Notes under the pieces: model-generated | What the model saw: the letters and a program-made list of their open reading frames with translations, nothing else | Told to the model about the DNA's origin: nothing | Databases searched by the model: none | In this document: positions 1 to 10,051 of the stretch, piece by piece | How positions within the stretch are numbered: position 1 is the stretch's first letter | How the letters are laid out: each line of letters starts with the position of its first letter | Position numbers and translations under genes: made by a program | Assembly: GCF_024749165.1 (NCBI RefSeq) | Contig: NZ_CP087190.1 | Span: forward strand, 1,448,001-1,512,000 | From: Pseudomonas sp. B21-023 | GTDB lineage: Bacteria > Pseudomonadota > Gammaproteobacteria > Pseudomonadales > Pseudomonadaceae | Length of the DNA: 64,000 bases | Reading direction: 5' to 3'

Positions 1-444
1 GCACAGGTAGCGCCGCCCCTGGCGCACCAGCTTGTGGCGCTGGGCGGTGAACGGGAAATCGCTCTCCGGGCACGGACAACGGTAGATGTAGCGTGTCGCC
101 ACGCGCCGCTGCACCTCGTAGTTGTGGCAGCGGTTCGGTGGCAGCTCGTACACCCCGCGCATGATCAACTGCCATTCCTCGCCATGGGCCTGGATGCGCT
201 CGCCGAATAGTTGGTGGGCGATCAGGTGGGCGACTTCGTGGGCCACGGTCTGGCGCAGGAAGTCTTCGGCGTTCTCGCGGTACAGCTGCAGGTTGAAGCG
301 CAGCAGGTTTTCGTGCAGGTGGGCGACGCCGGCCTTCTGTCCGCGCAGCTTGAAGCTGACCTGCGGGCGCGGGAAGGGGCGTTTGAAGAAGGTTTCGGCT
401 TGCTGGTAACAGGTTTCGACGCGTTGTCTGAGCAGCTCGGGCAT
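1..444 (-). CDS. sprT: SprT family zinc metalloprotease-like protein (3' end cut by window)
   Basis: SprT-like proteins carry a metalloprotease fold followed by a zinc ribbon; their bacterial substrate is unclear. The HExxH zinc-binding motif is visible as HEVAH at residues 69-73, and the zinc ribbon begins with Cys-Pro-Cys and a further Cys at codon 148, where the window ends. The gene is therefore partial, missing roughly the last few to twenty codons. I chose the ATG at 444 because an AGGAG lies 12 nt upstream; an in-frame ATG at 471 is possible but lies upstream of that Shine-Dalgarno and would add nine residues. Family assignment rests on the HEVAH motif and zinc ribbon together. Confidence 0.9.
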   Translation of the reverse strand, partial: MPELLRQRVETCYQQAETFFKRPFPRPQVSFKLRGQKAGVAHLHENLLRFNLQLYRENAEDFLRQTVAHEVAHLIAHQLFGERIQAHGEEWQLIMRGVYELPPNRCHNYEVQRRVATRYIYRCPCPESDFPFTAQRHKLVRQGRRYLC

Positions 445-522
445 GGCGGGGTAGTTCTCCTGACCGGGCATTATGCCGCAGGCAATGGGCGGCTGCCGAG
501 CCGTCGGTCAGGCACACGAAGC

Positions 523-544
523 GAGGCCGCCTTGCGGCGGCCTC
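523..544 (-). terminator. GC hairpin downstream of the Yip1-family gene
   Basis: Stem gaggccgcc (523-531) pairs with ggcggcctc (536-544) around the loop ttgc. It lies 41 nt beyond the stop codon of the minus-strand gene ending at 585. There is no U-tract, so intrinsic termination is plausible but weak. Confidence 0.5.
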
Positions 545-584
545 GGTGATGCCCCAGTGTTGGTTGGATCTGGTTGGTATGCGT

Positions 585-1184
585 TCAGTTGGTGTAGACG
601 GGCCCCACGCCCAGTCCCCAGATGATCACGGTCGCGGCCATGATCGCCACCAGAACCACGAGGCCCACCGCCAGCACGGAGCTGGAGAACAGGAAGCCTT
701 CATCCGACGGTATGTTCATGAAGGTCGGCAAGCCGACATACAGCAGGTACACGGTGTAGCAGATCGCCGCCGTGCCGATCAGCATGCCCAGCCACAGGTG
801 CGGGTACAGCGCCGCGAGGCCGCCGATGAACAGCGGGGTGGCGGTGTAGGTGGCAAAGGCGATGCACTGCGCCATGCTCGGGTTGGCGTCGTAGGTGCGC
901 GCCATCCAGTGGATGAAGGCGCCCATCACCGCGACCCCGGCGAGCATCGCCAGGTAGGACATGATGCTCATCCACAACGCGCTTTCCATGGTCAGCATCA
1001 CGGCTGGCCGCTCGCCGATCACCCAGCCGACCTGGGTGGTGCCGATGAACGCCGACACGGCGGGAATCGCCGCCAGGATCAGCGTGTGTGTCAGGTACAT
1101 GTGGCTGATGCTTTCGTCCTCGCCACGAATCTCCCGCCACTCCTGGTCGGGGTGGGTGAACAGCCCAACAACGTGATGAATCAT
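585..1184 (-). CDS. Yip1 domain membrane protein
   Basis: This 199-residue integral inner-membrane protein has about five hydrophobic segments (around residues 28-55, 62-90, 103-125, 130-150 and 168-195). The N-terminal pattern MIHHVVGLFTHPDQEW is typical of bacterial Yip1-family proteins, whose function is not established. The start at 1184 is supported by an AGGAG ten bases upstream; the frame stays open to 1442 but that extension overlaps the ttcA promoter region and lacks a better ribosome site. It is divergent from ttcA, with 263 nt between them, and a GC hairpin follows it. No catalytic motif is visible. Confidence 0.8.
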   Translation of the reverse strand: MIHHVVGLFTHPDQEWREIRGEDESISHMYLTHTLILAAIPAVSAFIGTTQVGWVIGERPAVMLTMESALWMSIMSYLAMLAGVAVMGAFIHWMARTYDANPSMAQCIAFATYTATPLFIGGLAALYPHLWLGMLIGTAAICYTVYLLYVGLPTFMNIPSDEGFLFSSSVLAVGLVVLVAIMAATVIIWGLGVGPVYTN

Positions 1185-1447
1185 ACGGGTCACTCCTATC
1201 GTCGTTGCCAAACGCCCCCCGGATGGAGCGCCTATGGCCCGAGGCCAGGACACCAGGTGCTGCGCCAATGTGGCCTTATGTCGCAGTATAGGAAGCCGTT
1301 CCCCACAGAAAACCGGCTTTTTAGAGCAAATCGCGCTGTCAGGACCGGTGCTGATTCCCTTGAAGTCTTTATCGGATTCACCTACTGCGCCGCCCGGTTT
1401 GTGCGTAAAATAGCCGGCTTTTGTCACACCTCGCGGATTCAAGCGCT

Positions 1448-2272
1448 ATGGGCACCCTCTCGGTCAACCAGAACAAACTGCAAAAACGCCTGCGTCGCCT
1501 CGCCGGCGAAGCCATCACCGACTTCAACATGATCGAGGATGGCGACAAGGTCATGGTCTGCCTGTCCGGCGGCAAGGACAGCTACACCATGCTCGACGTT
1601 CTGTTGCACCTGCAGAAGGTGGCGCCGATCAAGTTCGAGATCGTCGCGGTGAACATGGACCAGAAGCAGCCGGGCTTCCCCGAGCACGTGCTGCCGGCCT
1701 ACCTCAAGGAACTGGGCGTCGAGTACCACATCGTCGAGAAGGATACCTACTCGGTGGTCAAGGAACTGGTGCCCGAGGGCAAGACTACCTGCTCGCTGTG
1801 CTCGCGCCTGCGTCGCGGCACCTTGTACACCTTCGCCGACGAGATCGGCGCGACCAAGATGGCCCTGGGGCACCACCGCGACGACATCGTCGAGACCTTC
1901 TTCCTCAACATGTTCTTCAACGGCGCGCTCAAGGGCATGCCGCCGAAGCTGCGCGCCGACGACGGCCGCAACGTGGTGATCCGCCCGCTGGCCTACTGCA
2001 GCGAGAAGGACATCCAGGCCTACTCGGACATGAAGGAATTCCCGATCATCCCGTGCAACTTGTGCGGCTCGCAGGAAAACCTGCAGCGCCAGGTGGTCAA
2101 GGACATGCTGGTGGAGTGGGAGCGCAAGCACCCGGGCCGTACCGAGAGCATCTTCCGCGCCCTGCAGAACGTCGCGCCGTCGCAGCTGGCCGACCGCAAC
2201 CTGTTCGACTTCACCAGCCTGAAGATCGACGAGAGCGCCACCCCGCGCTTCCTCGACGTGCTGAACATCTGA
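1448..2272 (+). CDS. ttcA: tRNA 2-thiocytidine(32) synthetase TtcA
   Basis: TtcA is a cytoplasmic ATP-dependent enzyme that thiolates cytidine 32 of certain tRNAs using an iron-sulfur cluster. The PP-loop SGGKDS is at residues 40-45. The two CxxC pairs that distinguish TtcA from related PP-loop enzymes are at C115/C118 and C203/C206. The length of 274 residues is normal for the family. The ATG at 1448 fits homologue length; a frame-open ATG at 1421 would add nine residues without homologue support. The tag-like gene follows after 4 nt, so the two are probably cotranscribed, an arrangement common in Pseudomonas. Confidence 0.95.
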   Translation: MGTLSVNQNKLQKRLRRLAGEAITDFNMIEDGDKVMVCLSGGKDSYTMLDVLLHLQKVAPIKFEIVAVNMDQKQPGFPEHVLPAYLKELGVEYHIVEKDTYSVVKELVPEGKTTCSLCSRLRRGTLYTFADEIGATKMALGHHRDDIVETFFLNMFFNGALKGMPPKLRADDGRNVVIRPLAYCSEKDIQAYSDMKEFPIIPCNLCGSQENLQRQVVKDMLVEWERKHPGRTESIFRALQNVAPSQLADRNLFDFTSLKIDESATPRFLDVLNI

Positions 2273-2276
2273 CCTT

Positions 2277-2948
2277 ATGCGCGATTACCAGTGGTTGCAT
2301 GAGTACTGCCTGAACCGCTTCGGTTCGGCCCAGGCGCTGGAAGCCTTCCTGCCGCAGCCGCGCACACCCGCGCAGCTGCGCGACATCACCGACGACCGCT
2401 ACCTGTCGACCCTGGCCCTGCGCGTGTTCCGCGCCGGGCTCAAGCACAGCCTGGTGGATGCCAAGTGGCCGGCGTTCGAGCAGGTGTTCTTTGGCTTCGA
2501 CCCGGAGAAAGTGGTGCTGATGGGCGCCGAGCACCTGGAGCGGCTGATGCAGGACGAGCGCATCATCCGCCACCTGGGCAAGCTCAAGAGCGTGCCGCGC
2601 AATGCGCAGATGATCCTCGACGTGGCGAAGGAGAAGGGCAGTTTCGGCGCGTTCATCGCCGACTGGCCCGAGGCCGATATCGTCGGGCTGTGGAAGTACC
2701 TGGCCAAGCATGGCAACCAGCTGGGCGGACTATCGGCTCCGCGTTTCCTGCGCATGGTCGGCAAGGACACCTTCATCCCCACCGACGACATGGCCGCCGC
2801 GTTGATCGCCCAGAAGATCATCGACAAGCCGCCGACCAGCCTGCGTGACCTGGCACTGGTGCAGCAGGCGTTCAATCAGTGGCATGCCGAAAGCGGGCGG
2901 CCACTATGCCAGTTGTCGGTGATGCTGGCGCATACCGTCAACCATTGA
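2277..2948 (+). CDS. tag: DNA-3-methyladenine glycosylase I family protein
   Basis: The protein (223 residues) matches the Tag/adenine-glycosylase family, which removes 3-methyladenine from alkylated DNA during base excision repair. The recognisable part is the helical core with RVFRAGL near residue 48 and the C-terminal block ending SVMLAHTVNH. The start lies 4 nt after the ttcA stop, implying translational coupling. It differs from canonical E. coli Tag: the N-terminal Cys/His zinc ligands are not obvious, so this is probably the Pseudomonas side branch of the family. Catalytic function is inferred from family only. Confidence 0.75.
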   Translation: MRDYQWLHEYCLNRFGSAQALEAFLPQPRTPAQLRDITDDRYLSTLALRVFRAGLKHSLVDAKWPAFEQVFFGFDPEKVVLMGAEHLERLMQDERIIRHLGKLKSVPRNAQMILDVAKEKGSFGAFIADWPEADIVGLWKYLAKHGNQLGGLSAPRFLRMVGKDTFIPTDDMAAALIAQKIIDKPPTSLRDLALVQQAFNQWHAESGRPLCQLSVMLAHTVNH

Positions 2949-2981
2949 GATCGCCGGGGCCGCGTTGCAGCCCCAATGCAT

Positions 2982-4343
<1,362 letters not shown>

Positions 4344-4429
4344 GACGGGTCGCATCCAGCTGGGTGTGGCGGCTATTCTAACCGCAGCGACCGACTTCAA
4401 TGCTTGAAAACTTCGAGAAGGATTGACCC

Positions 4430-4897
4430 ATGGCAAGGCGTTTGGCAGCTGCACTGGCCATCACCGCGAGCCTGCTGCTCGGCGGCTGCGGTGCGGACTA
4501 CGGCGTGGACCAGCACGGCAATACGGTGAAGGCCGAACAGGTCGACGGGCACTGGTTGGTGCTCAATTACTGGGCCGAATGGTGCGGCCCGTGCCGTACC
4601 GAAATACCTGAACTCAATGCTGCTGCCAAGCAGTGGGAAAGCCAGGGTATCCGGGTGCTGGGGGTGAACTTCGATGGTTTGCAGGGTGCCGACCTCAAGG
4701 CCGCCGCCGAGACCCTCGGCATCGGCTTCACCGTGCTCGCGCAAGACCCGGCCGAGCGTTACGAACTGCCGCGCAGCGAGGCGCTGCCGGTGACCTACAT
4801 CATCGACGATAAGGGCAAGGTGCGTGAGCAGCTGATGGGCGAGCAGACGCTTGAAGGGCTGCAGGCGAAGATAAGGGCACTCCAGGGCGGCGCCTGA
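4430..4897 (+). CDS. TlpA-like thioredoxin-fold lipoprotein
   Basis: This 155-residue protein has a lipoprotein signal (lipobox LGGC, lipidated C20) and a TlpA/ResA-type thioredoxin domain with the redox motif WCGPC (C52, C55) and the cis-proline region ALPVTYIID near residue 118. It should therefore act as a membrane-anchored periplasmic thiol-disulfide reductant, perhaps for cytochrome c maturation or oxidised periplasmic proteins. It is divergent from arsC, with 86 nt between starts. It ends 8 nt before an 18-bp perfect hairpin shared with the convergent META-domain gene. Confidence 0.88.
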   Translation: MARRLAAALAITASLLLGGCGADYGVDQHGNTVKAEQVDGHWLVLNYWAEWCGPCRTEIPELNAAAKQWESQGIRVLGVNFDGLQGADLKAAAETLGIGFTVLAQDPAERYELPRSEALPVTYIIDDKGKVREQLMGEQTLEGLQAKIRALQGGA

Positions 4898-4904
4898 GTT
4901 CCAG

Positions 4905-4950
4905 CATCGCGGAGCAAGCCCGCCCCCACGTGCGGGCTTGCTCCGCGATG
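4905..4950. repeat. REP-type hairpin between convergent genes
   Basis: Two perfect 18-bp arms, 4905-4922 and 4933-4950, flank a 10-nt loop. The core gcggagcaagcccg is a variant of the P. putida REP sequence. It fills the gap between the stop codons at 4897 (plus) and 4954 (minus), so it may stabilise or end both transcripts. Confidence 0.85.
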
Positions 4951-4953
4951 GTT

Positions 4954-5358
4954 TCAGCCTTCCTCAGGCCAGAACCGCAGCGGCTTGCCCTCGGCCGGCC
5001 AGAAGCGGATCTGCTCGATTGGCGACACGTCCCAGCGCTGCACCGTCTCCAGCGCCTGCAGGAAGCGTTTCTCCTGCTCCATCAGCGCTGGCGCGCACAG
5101 CTTGCGGGTCTTGCCGACCTTGCCGAAGCTCAAGTGCTCGCCGTCCAGCGTGTAGGGCGCGAACCAGTGGTTACAGCCGGCATTGCCATAGGCACGGCCA
5201 TCGCTGGCCAGGGTCAGGGTCAGGTGGCTGTAGTCGATCAGCGGGCGTTCACCAATCCACTCCAGCAGGTAGCTTTGCTCCTGGTGCAGCTTCGAAGGTT
5301 GCGACGCGCAGCCCATCAGGCCGGTGGCGATCAGCACGCCGGTCAGCAGCTGTTTCAC
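4954..5358 (-). CDS. META/HslJ-domain lipoprotein
   Basis: A 134-residue predicted lipoprotein (lipobox LMGC, C17) with one META domain, the module of E. coli HslJ. The diagnostic segment is NAGCNHWFAPY near residues 60-70, followed by the paired-Cys region RKLCAPALMEQEKRFLQAL. META proteins have been linked to heat-induced and novobiocin-resistance phenotypes, but the biochemical role is unknown. It begins immediately after the stop of the upstream four-cysteine protein (5359), so the two are cotranscribed. The convergent TlpA-like gene is separated by a REP hairpin. Confidence 0.85.
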   Translation of the reverse strand: MKQLLTGVLIATGLMGCASQPSKLHQEQSYLLEWIGERPLIDYSHLTLTLASDGRAYGNAGCNHWFAPYTLDGEHLSFGKVGKTRKLCAPALMEQEKRFLQALETVQRWDVSPIEQIRFWPAEGKPLRFWPEEG

Positions 5359-5793
5359 TCAGGCGCGCTCCTGGCACTGCGGGCACAGGTGCTTGTCGCC
5401 CTGGCTGGCCCAGCCCAGCTCCTGGACACGGGCGGTGGCTGCCGGGGCGTGGCCTTTCTTGCCGAGCTTGGCTTCGGCGGCGAACTCGAAGTCCAGCACC
5501 GCGTCGCAGCCGTCGCACTTGACTTGCCACTCGTGGATTTCCAGTTCGTTGAATACTGGCCCCTGGGCCACGGCCACCCACTGCCCGGTGGGGTTGATCA
5601 GGTGGCGCACGCTGTCCACGGTCAGGCGCATGGACAGGGTTTTGCTGCCTTTGAGCGAAACCAGCAGTGCGTCGCCTTTCTGGATCGAGCCGCCGTTGCC
5701 GGTGACCTGGTAGCGGCCCGGCACCAGCGCGCGGCACTCGATCAGGGTGTGTTGCGGGTTGAAAAGGGTGTAGCGGAAATCGTGTTCGACCAT
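5359..5793 (-). CDS. Conserved Pseudomonas protein with two CxxC pairs
   Basis: Not recognised to function. The 144-residue protein has a beta-rich N-terminal part (residues 1-90) and then two CxxC pairs, C93/C96 and C137/C140, spaced as for a zinc ribbon. It has no signal peptide or membrane helix, so it is cytoplasmic. The ATG at 5793 has GGAGG eight bases upstream. The reading frame stays open to 5937 but that part lies within the palindromic repeat. The META lipoprotein gene follows directly. Zinc binding is an inference from the cysteine spacing. Confidence 0.72.
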   Translation of the reverse strand: MVEHDFRYTLFNPQHTLIECRALVPGRYQVTGNGGSIQKGDALLVSLKGSKTLSMRLTVDSVRHLINPTGQWVAVAQGPVFNELEIHEWQVKCDGCDAVLDFEFAAEAKLGKKGHAPAATARVQELGWASQGDKHLCPQCQERA

Positions 5794-5819
5794 GGGTCCT
5801 CCAAAAGTGCCGCGTATCT

Positions 5820-5982
5820 TAGTGTGGTGCTTCACAAATAACGACCCTAATTCGCGGCGCTTTTTGCGCTCATGCTGCGTTGTCGCTCCTCGCCGTAGCC
5901 GGGCTACGACTCGTCGCGACGCCTTGCTTGAGCACAAAAATCACGCGCGACTTATGGGGCGTATTTGCAAAGCACCACACTA
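5820..5982. repeat. 163-bp whole-length imperfect palindrome, MITE-like
   Basis: The left end tagtgtggtgctt (from 5820) matches the reverse complement of the right end (to 5982). Similarity continues along both arms to an exact central palindrome gtagccgggctac (5895-5907), so the axis is at 5901, precisely mid-element. There is no transposase inside. The final TAG of the right end is also the stop codon of ldhA. Such a layout fits a non-autonomous palindromic element; membership of a named family cannot be shown here. Confidence 0.8.
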
Positions 5983-6975
5983 GCATCCACCGTTTACAAG
6001 ATTCTGCGGATTGCCTGCCGCCCAGCGGGAGATGTTGTCCAGGGTGGTGGCCGCGATGGCATCCAGGGCCTCGCGGGTAAGGAACGCCTGGTGGGCGGTG
6101 ACGATCACGTTGGGGAAGGTCAGCAGCCGTGCCAGCACGTCGTCCTGCAGCGGCAAGTCGGAGCGGTCCTCGAAGAACAGCTGCGCTTCCTCTTCATAGA
6201 CATCCAGCCCCAGGTAGCCAAGCTGGCCACTCTTGAGCGCATCGATCAGTGCCGGGGTGTCGACCAGGGCGCCGCGGCCGGTGTTGATCAGCATGGCGCC
6301 GGGCTGCAGTTGGGCCAGGCTCTGGGCGTTGATCAGGTGGCGGGTGTGCTCGGTGAGCGGGCAGTGCAGGCTGATGATGCGTGCCTGGCGCAGCAGCTCG
6401 GGCAGTTCCAGGTAGCGGGCGCCGAGGGCGACCAGCTCAGGGTTGGGGTAGGGGTCGTAGGCCAGCAGCTGGCAGCCGAAGCCGGCCATGATGCGGGCGA
6501 AGGCCGCGCCGATCTGGCCGGTGCCGACCACGCCGACGGTCTTGCCGTGCAGGTCGAAGCCGGTCAGCCCGTGCAGGGTGAAATCGCCTTCGCGGGTGCG
6601 GTTGTAGGCCCGGTGCAGGCGGCGGTTGAGGGCCAGGATCAGGGCCACGGCATGTTCGGCGACGGCGTGCGGTGAATAAGCCGGGACGCGCACCACGCTG
6701 ACCCCGAGACTCTGCGCGGCGGCCAGGTCGACGTGGTTGTAGCCGGCCGAGCGCAGGGCGATCAGGCGTGTGCCGCCGGCGGCCAGGCGCTGCAGGACCT
6801 GGGCGTCGAGTTCATCGTTGATGAAGGCGCAGACCACCTCGAAGCCCTGGGCGAGGGCTGCGGTGTCCAGGGTCAGGCGGGCGGGCTGGTAGTGCAGCTC
6901 CAGGGCGCCCGCGCTGGCGGCGCGAGTGAAGCTTTCCTGGTCGTAGTGCTGGCTGCTGAACAACAGGGCGCGCAT
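5980..6975 (-). CDS. ldhA: D-lactate dehydrogenase (fermentative type)
   Basis: A 331-residue D-isomer-specific 2-hydroxyacid dehydrogenase that interconverts pyruvate and D-lactate with NADH. The Rossmann motif GVVGTGQIG lies near residue 148, the substrate/NAD segment NTGRGALVDT near 228, and the catalytic His near 296 in VTAHQAFLT. The start at 6975 (MRALLFSSQHYD) has AAGGAAG upstream; a further ATG at 7002 is less well placed. ldhA next to gacS is conserved in Pseudomonas. Its stop codon TAG is formed by the last three bases of the 163-bp palindrome, so insertion of that element may have set or replaced the original 3' end. Confidence 0.93.
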   Translation of the reverse strand: MRALLFSSQHYDQESFTRAASAGALELHYQPARLTLDTAALAQGFEVVCAFINDELDAQVLQRLAAGGTRLIALRSAGYNHVDLAAAQSLGVSVVRVPAYSPHAVAEHAVALILALNRRLHRAYNRTREGDFTLHGLTGFDLHGKTVGVVGTGQIGAAFARIMAGFGCQLLAYDPYPNPELVALGARYLELPELLRQARIISLHCPLTEHTRHLINAQSLAQLQPGAMLINTGRGALVDTPALIDALKSGQLGYLGLDVYEEEAQLFFEDRSDLPLQDDVLARLLTFPNVIVTAHQAFLTREALDAIAATTLDNISRWAAGNPQNLVNGGC

Positions 6976-7046
6976 GGGGGGCTTCCTTCTGTGAGTCGGC
7001 AACAGTCTAGGCCGTCAGAGAGATCGGGTATTGATCTGTGACGGCC

Positions 7047-7080
7047 CTGTCGCGGGGCAAGATGCACCGCCGCTCCCACG
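7047..7080. repeat. Degenerate REP
   Basis: The sequence cgcggggcaag at about 7050 and the sequence ccgctcccacg at about 7070 are the two halves of the P. putida REP core, but the middle is replaced by a non-palindromic stretch. It sits between gacS and ldhA. Confidence 0.5.
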
Positions 7081-7097
7081 ACTCTTGCAAAGCCTAT

Positions 7098-9854
7098 TCA
7101 GGCGCTTTCGCGCGCCTGCTCGGCCAGTCGGCTGATGGCTTGGTCCAGTTCGTCCAGGGCCTGCAACGCCTGGGGGCTGTCCTGCTTGAGCAAGGTCTCG
7201 CTGCGCTGACAGGCCGCCCGCAACTGCGGTACGCCGCAATAACGCGAGGCGCCGTTGAGTCGGTGTACCCGTTCGATCATGGCATTGCGATCGGCCGCGT
7301 CGCGAGCGGCCTGGATGGCCTCGCGGTCAGAATCCAGCGATGCCAGGAGCATGGCCAGCATATCCGCCGCCAGGTCCGGCTTGCCGGCAGCCAGACGCAG
7401 GCCTTCCTCCGGGTCGAGCACCTTCAGCTCGCTGCTGTCGGGCAGGCGTTCGCTGGTGCGCTCCTGTTGCGGTGCGCCCAGGTTCAGGCCGGTCCACTTC
7501 ATCACGACCTGGGCCAGCTGGCGCTCGCTGATCGGTTTGGTCAGGTAGTCGTCCATGCCGCTGTGCAGCAGGGCGCGCTTTTCGTTGGCCATGGCGTGGG
7601 CGGTGAGGGCCACGATGGGTAGGGGCGGGCCGCTCTGGCTGGCTTCCCATTGGCGGATCTGTTCGGTGCAGGCACGGCCATCCATGCCGGGCATCTGCAC
7701 ATCCATCAGCACCAGGTCGAAGGGCTCGTCCTGCACGGCCTGCATCGCCGCATAGCCGTTGTTGACCGCCAGCACCTCCGCGCCCATCCCTTCGAGCAGG
7801 GTCTGTACCAGCAACAGGTTGGCCGGGTTGTCGTCGACGCAGAGGAGCTTGGGCATGCGCTGGCCGTCGTTGCTGCGCTGCTCGCATACTGGGCGGCGGG
7901 GTTGTACCAGTTCCAGCAGCAGGCGGCGCAACTTGCGCGTGCAGGTGGGCTTGGCCAGCAATTGGCCGTGGGCGTTGGGCAGGTAAGGATGGTAGAGCGG
8001 TTGCTCGGTGGTGGGGCACAGCACCACGCACTGGCAACCCAGGCGCTCGAGCTGTTGGTGGTACTGCCCCAATTGTTCCGGCGCCAGGCTGCCGAGGTTG
8101 ACCCCGAGCACGGCGAACTCGAACGGCTGCCCGGCCTGGCTTGCCGCCTGCACGCCGTGCAGCAGCTGGTCGCAGGAGGCGAACACGCTGACCGCCAGGC
8201 CGCAGTCCTCCAGCTGGTGCTCCAACGCCTGGCGGGCCAGGTCGTGCCCGTCGACGATGGCCACGCTACGGCCGACCAGGGCCTGGGCGGGTTGCTCCTC
8301 GGTGTCGTCGTGGGCCTTGGGCAGGTTGAGGCTGATCCAGAACTGCGAGCCTTCACCCGGCGTGCTGTCGACGCCGATTTCGCCACCCATCTGTTCGATC
8401 AGGCGCTTGGAGATCACCAGGCCCAGGCCGGTACCGCCGGGCTGGCGCGACAGCGAGTTGTCGGCCTGGCTGAAGGCCTGGAACAGGGTGCGCACATCCT
8501 GCGGCGACAGGCCGATGCCGGTGTCTTGGACGCTGATGCGCAGTTGCACGCTGTCTTCCTGCTCGTCCTCGAGCATGGCGCGCACGACGATGGTGCCTTC
8601 GCGGGTGAACTTGATGGCATTGCTCACCAGGTTGGTGAGGATCTGCTTGAGCCGCAACGGGTCGCCTACCAGCGACAACGGGGTGTCGCGGTAGACCAGG
8701 CTGAGCAGCTCCAGCTGTTTGGCGTGGGCGGCCGGGGCAAGGATGGTCAGGGTGTCCTGGATCAGGTCGCGCAGGTTGAGCGGGATGCTGTCGAGCACCA
8801 GCTTGCCGGCCTCGATCTTGGAGAAGTCGAGGATCTCGTTGATGATCCCCAGCAGGTTGTCGGCGGATTTCTCGATGGTGCCGAGGTAGTCGAGCTGGCG
8901 TGGGCTCAGCTCGCTCTTTTGCAACAGGTGGGTGAAGCCGAGGATGCCGTTGAGCGGGGTGCGGATCTCATGGCTCATGTTGGCGAGGAACTCGGACTTG
9001 ATGCGGCTGGCCTCCAGGGCCTCCTTGCGCGCCATGTCCAGCTCGATGTTCTGGATCTCGATGGTTTCGAGGTTCTGGCGCACGTCCTCGGTGGCCTGGT
9101 CGATGCTGTGCTGCAGCTCTTCGTGGGCGCTGTGCAGGGTCTCGGCCATGCGGTTGATGCCGGCGGCCAGTTCGTCGAGCTCGTGGCTGCCCATGGCCGG
9201 CAGGCGTTCGTCGAGGTGGCCGTCCTTGAGCTGGTTGACCGCGTGCTTGATGCGGTTGATCGGGTCGTTGATGGTGCGGCTCATGCGCAGGGCGAGCAGC
9301 GCGGTCAGGCTCAGGCAGGCGAGGATCAGCAGCAGGCTGGTGAACAGGTTGCGGTAGCCGCGCAGCAGTGTGCCGTCGTGGGACAGCTCGATTTCTACCC
9401 AACCGAGCAGGCGCTCGGCCTCGGCGGGCACGGCGTCGGTGGCCAGGTCGCGGTGATGGCCGAACACCGGCATCAGGTAGCGGGTGGCATCATTGCCGGT
9501 GCGCTGCAGCAGTTGCGTGCCGGTACCGCCGCTGGGCGGCTGGTTGAGCATGCTGGGGCCGGCGTGGGCCAGGCGCGTGCGGTCGGCGGCGAGGAACGCC
9601 ACGGCGCGCACGTCGACCTGCTCCAGGGCCTGGGCCGCGATGCGCTCCAGTTGCGCCGGGGACTGGCGGGCCAGGGCCGGCGCCGCCAGGGGCGCCAACT
9701 GCTCGGCGATCATCTTGCCGCGTTGCAGCAGCTGCGTGCGCAGGTCGCTCTGTTGCAGCCAGGTGAAGTAACTGCCCAGCACCAGGGCCATCAGGCTGGC
9801 GGGGAGCAAGGCCAGCAGCAGGACGCGGCTGCGGATTCCCAAACGGTCGAGCAC
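7098..9854 (-). CDS. gacS: Hybrid sensor histidine kinase GacS
   Basis: GacS phosphorylates GacA, which turns on Rsm small RNAs controlling secondary metabolism and lifestyle. Domains in the 918 residues: TM1 11-30, periplasmic region to about 170, TM2 173-190, HAMP to about 245, coiled coil, HisKA with H295 (NMSHEIRTP), HATPase with GGTGLGL near 460, a degenerate receiver (about 520-640), a true receiver (about 665-785; VDD and LMDVQMP), and HPt (HRLNGASRYC, about 860-910). The first receiver lacks the phospho-acceptor Asp (VLGVNL replaces it). Orthologous context with ldhA and cysM supports GacS rather than another BarA-type kinase. The start at 9854 has a CAGGAGAC Shine-Dalgarno. Confidence 0.95.
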   Translation of the reverse strand: MLDRLGIRSRVLLLALLPASLMALVLGSYFTWLQQSDLRTQLLQRGKMIAEQLAPLAAPALARQSPAQLERIAAQALEQVDVRAVAFLAADRTRLAHAGPSMLNQPPSGGTGTQLLQRTGNDATRYLMPVFGHHRDLATDAVPAEAERLLGWVEIELSHDGTLLRGYRNLFTSLLLILACLSLTALLALRMSRTINDPINRIKHAVNQLKDGHLDERLPAMGSHELDELAAGINRMAETLHSAHEELQHSIDQATEDVRQNLETIEIQNIELDMARKEALEASRIKSEFLANMSHEIRTPLNGILGFTHLLQKSELSPRQLDYLGTIEKSADNLLGIINEILDFSKIEAGKLVLDSIPLNLRDLIQDTLTILAPAAHAKQLELLSLVYRDTPLSLVGDPLRLKQILTNLVSNAIKFTREGTIVVRAMLEDEQEDSVQLRISVQDTGIGLSPQDVRTLFQAFSQADNSLSRQPGGTGLGLVISKRLIEQMGGEIGVDSTPGEGSQFWISLNLPKAHDDTEEQPAQALVGRSVAIVDGHDLARQALEHQLEDCGLAVSVFASCDQLLHGVQAASQAGQPFEFAVLGVNLGSLAPEQLGQYHQQLERLGCQCVVLCPTTEQPLYHPYLPNAHGQLLAKPTCTRKLRRLLLELVQPRRPVCEQRSNDGQRMPKLLCVDDNPANLLLVQTLLEGMGAEVLAVNNGYAAMQAVQDEPFDLVLMDVQMPGMDGRACTEQIRQWEASQSGPPLPIVALTAHAMANEKRALLHSGMDDYLTKPISERQLAQVVMKWTGLNLGAPQQERTSERLPDSSELKVLDPEEGLRLAAGKPDLAADMLAMLLASLDSDREAIQAARDAADRNAMIERVHRLNGASRYCGVPQLRAACQRSETLLKQDSPQALQALDELDQAISRLAEQARESA

Positions 9855-10024
9855 ACCTGTCTCCTGTCATGTGCCTTTAAAAGCGCTGTTCGCGCATCAG
9901 CGGGAACGTTACTCCGCACCGGGGGCATTTGTAAGGCTTTTTGTTTGCCAAGTGAGGCTGGTCCCTCGATGGTGCGTCAGTCGGGCAATGGTTGCCTTGC
10001 CAGGAGCGCTTGCCCAATAATCAC

Positions 10025-10049
10025 GCAACTGAGAATCGATGGCAGTTGC
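10025..10049 (+). promoter_or_regulatory. Inverted repeat at the response-regulator start
   Basis: GCAACTG (10025-10031) and CAGTTGC (10043-10049) are perfect 7-nt arms separated by 11 nt, ending 2 nt before the ATG at 10052. It could be an operator, possibly autoregulatory, or an RNA hairpin over the translation start, which lacks a clear Shine-Dalgarno. Confidence 0.45.
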
Positions 10050-10051
10050 CA

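Noticed and set aside
5820..5982. Insertion sequence with transposase
   Set aside because: The element has terminal inverted repeats but no coding capacity, so only a non-autonomous repeat is supported.
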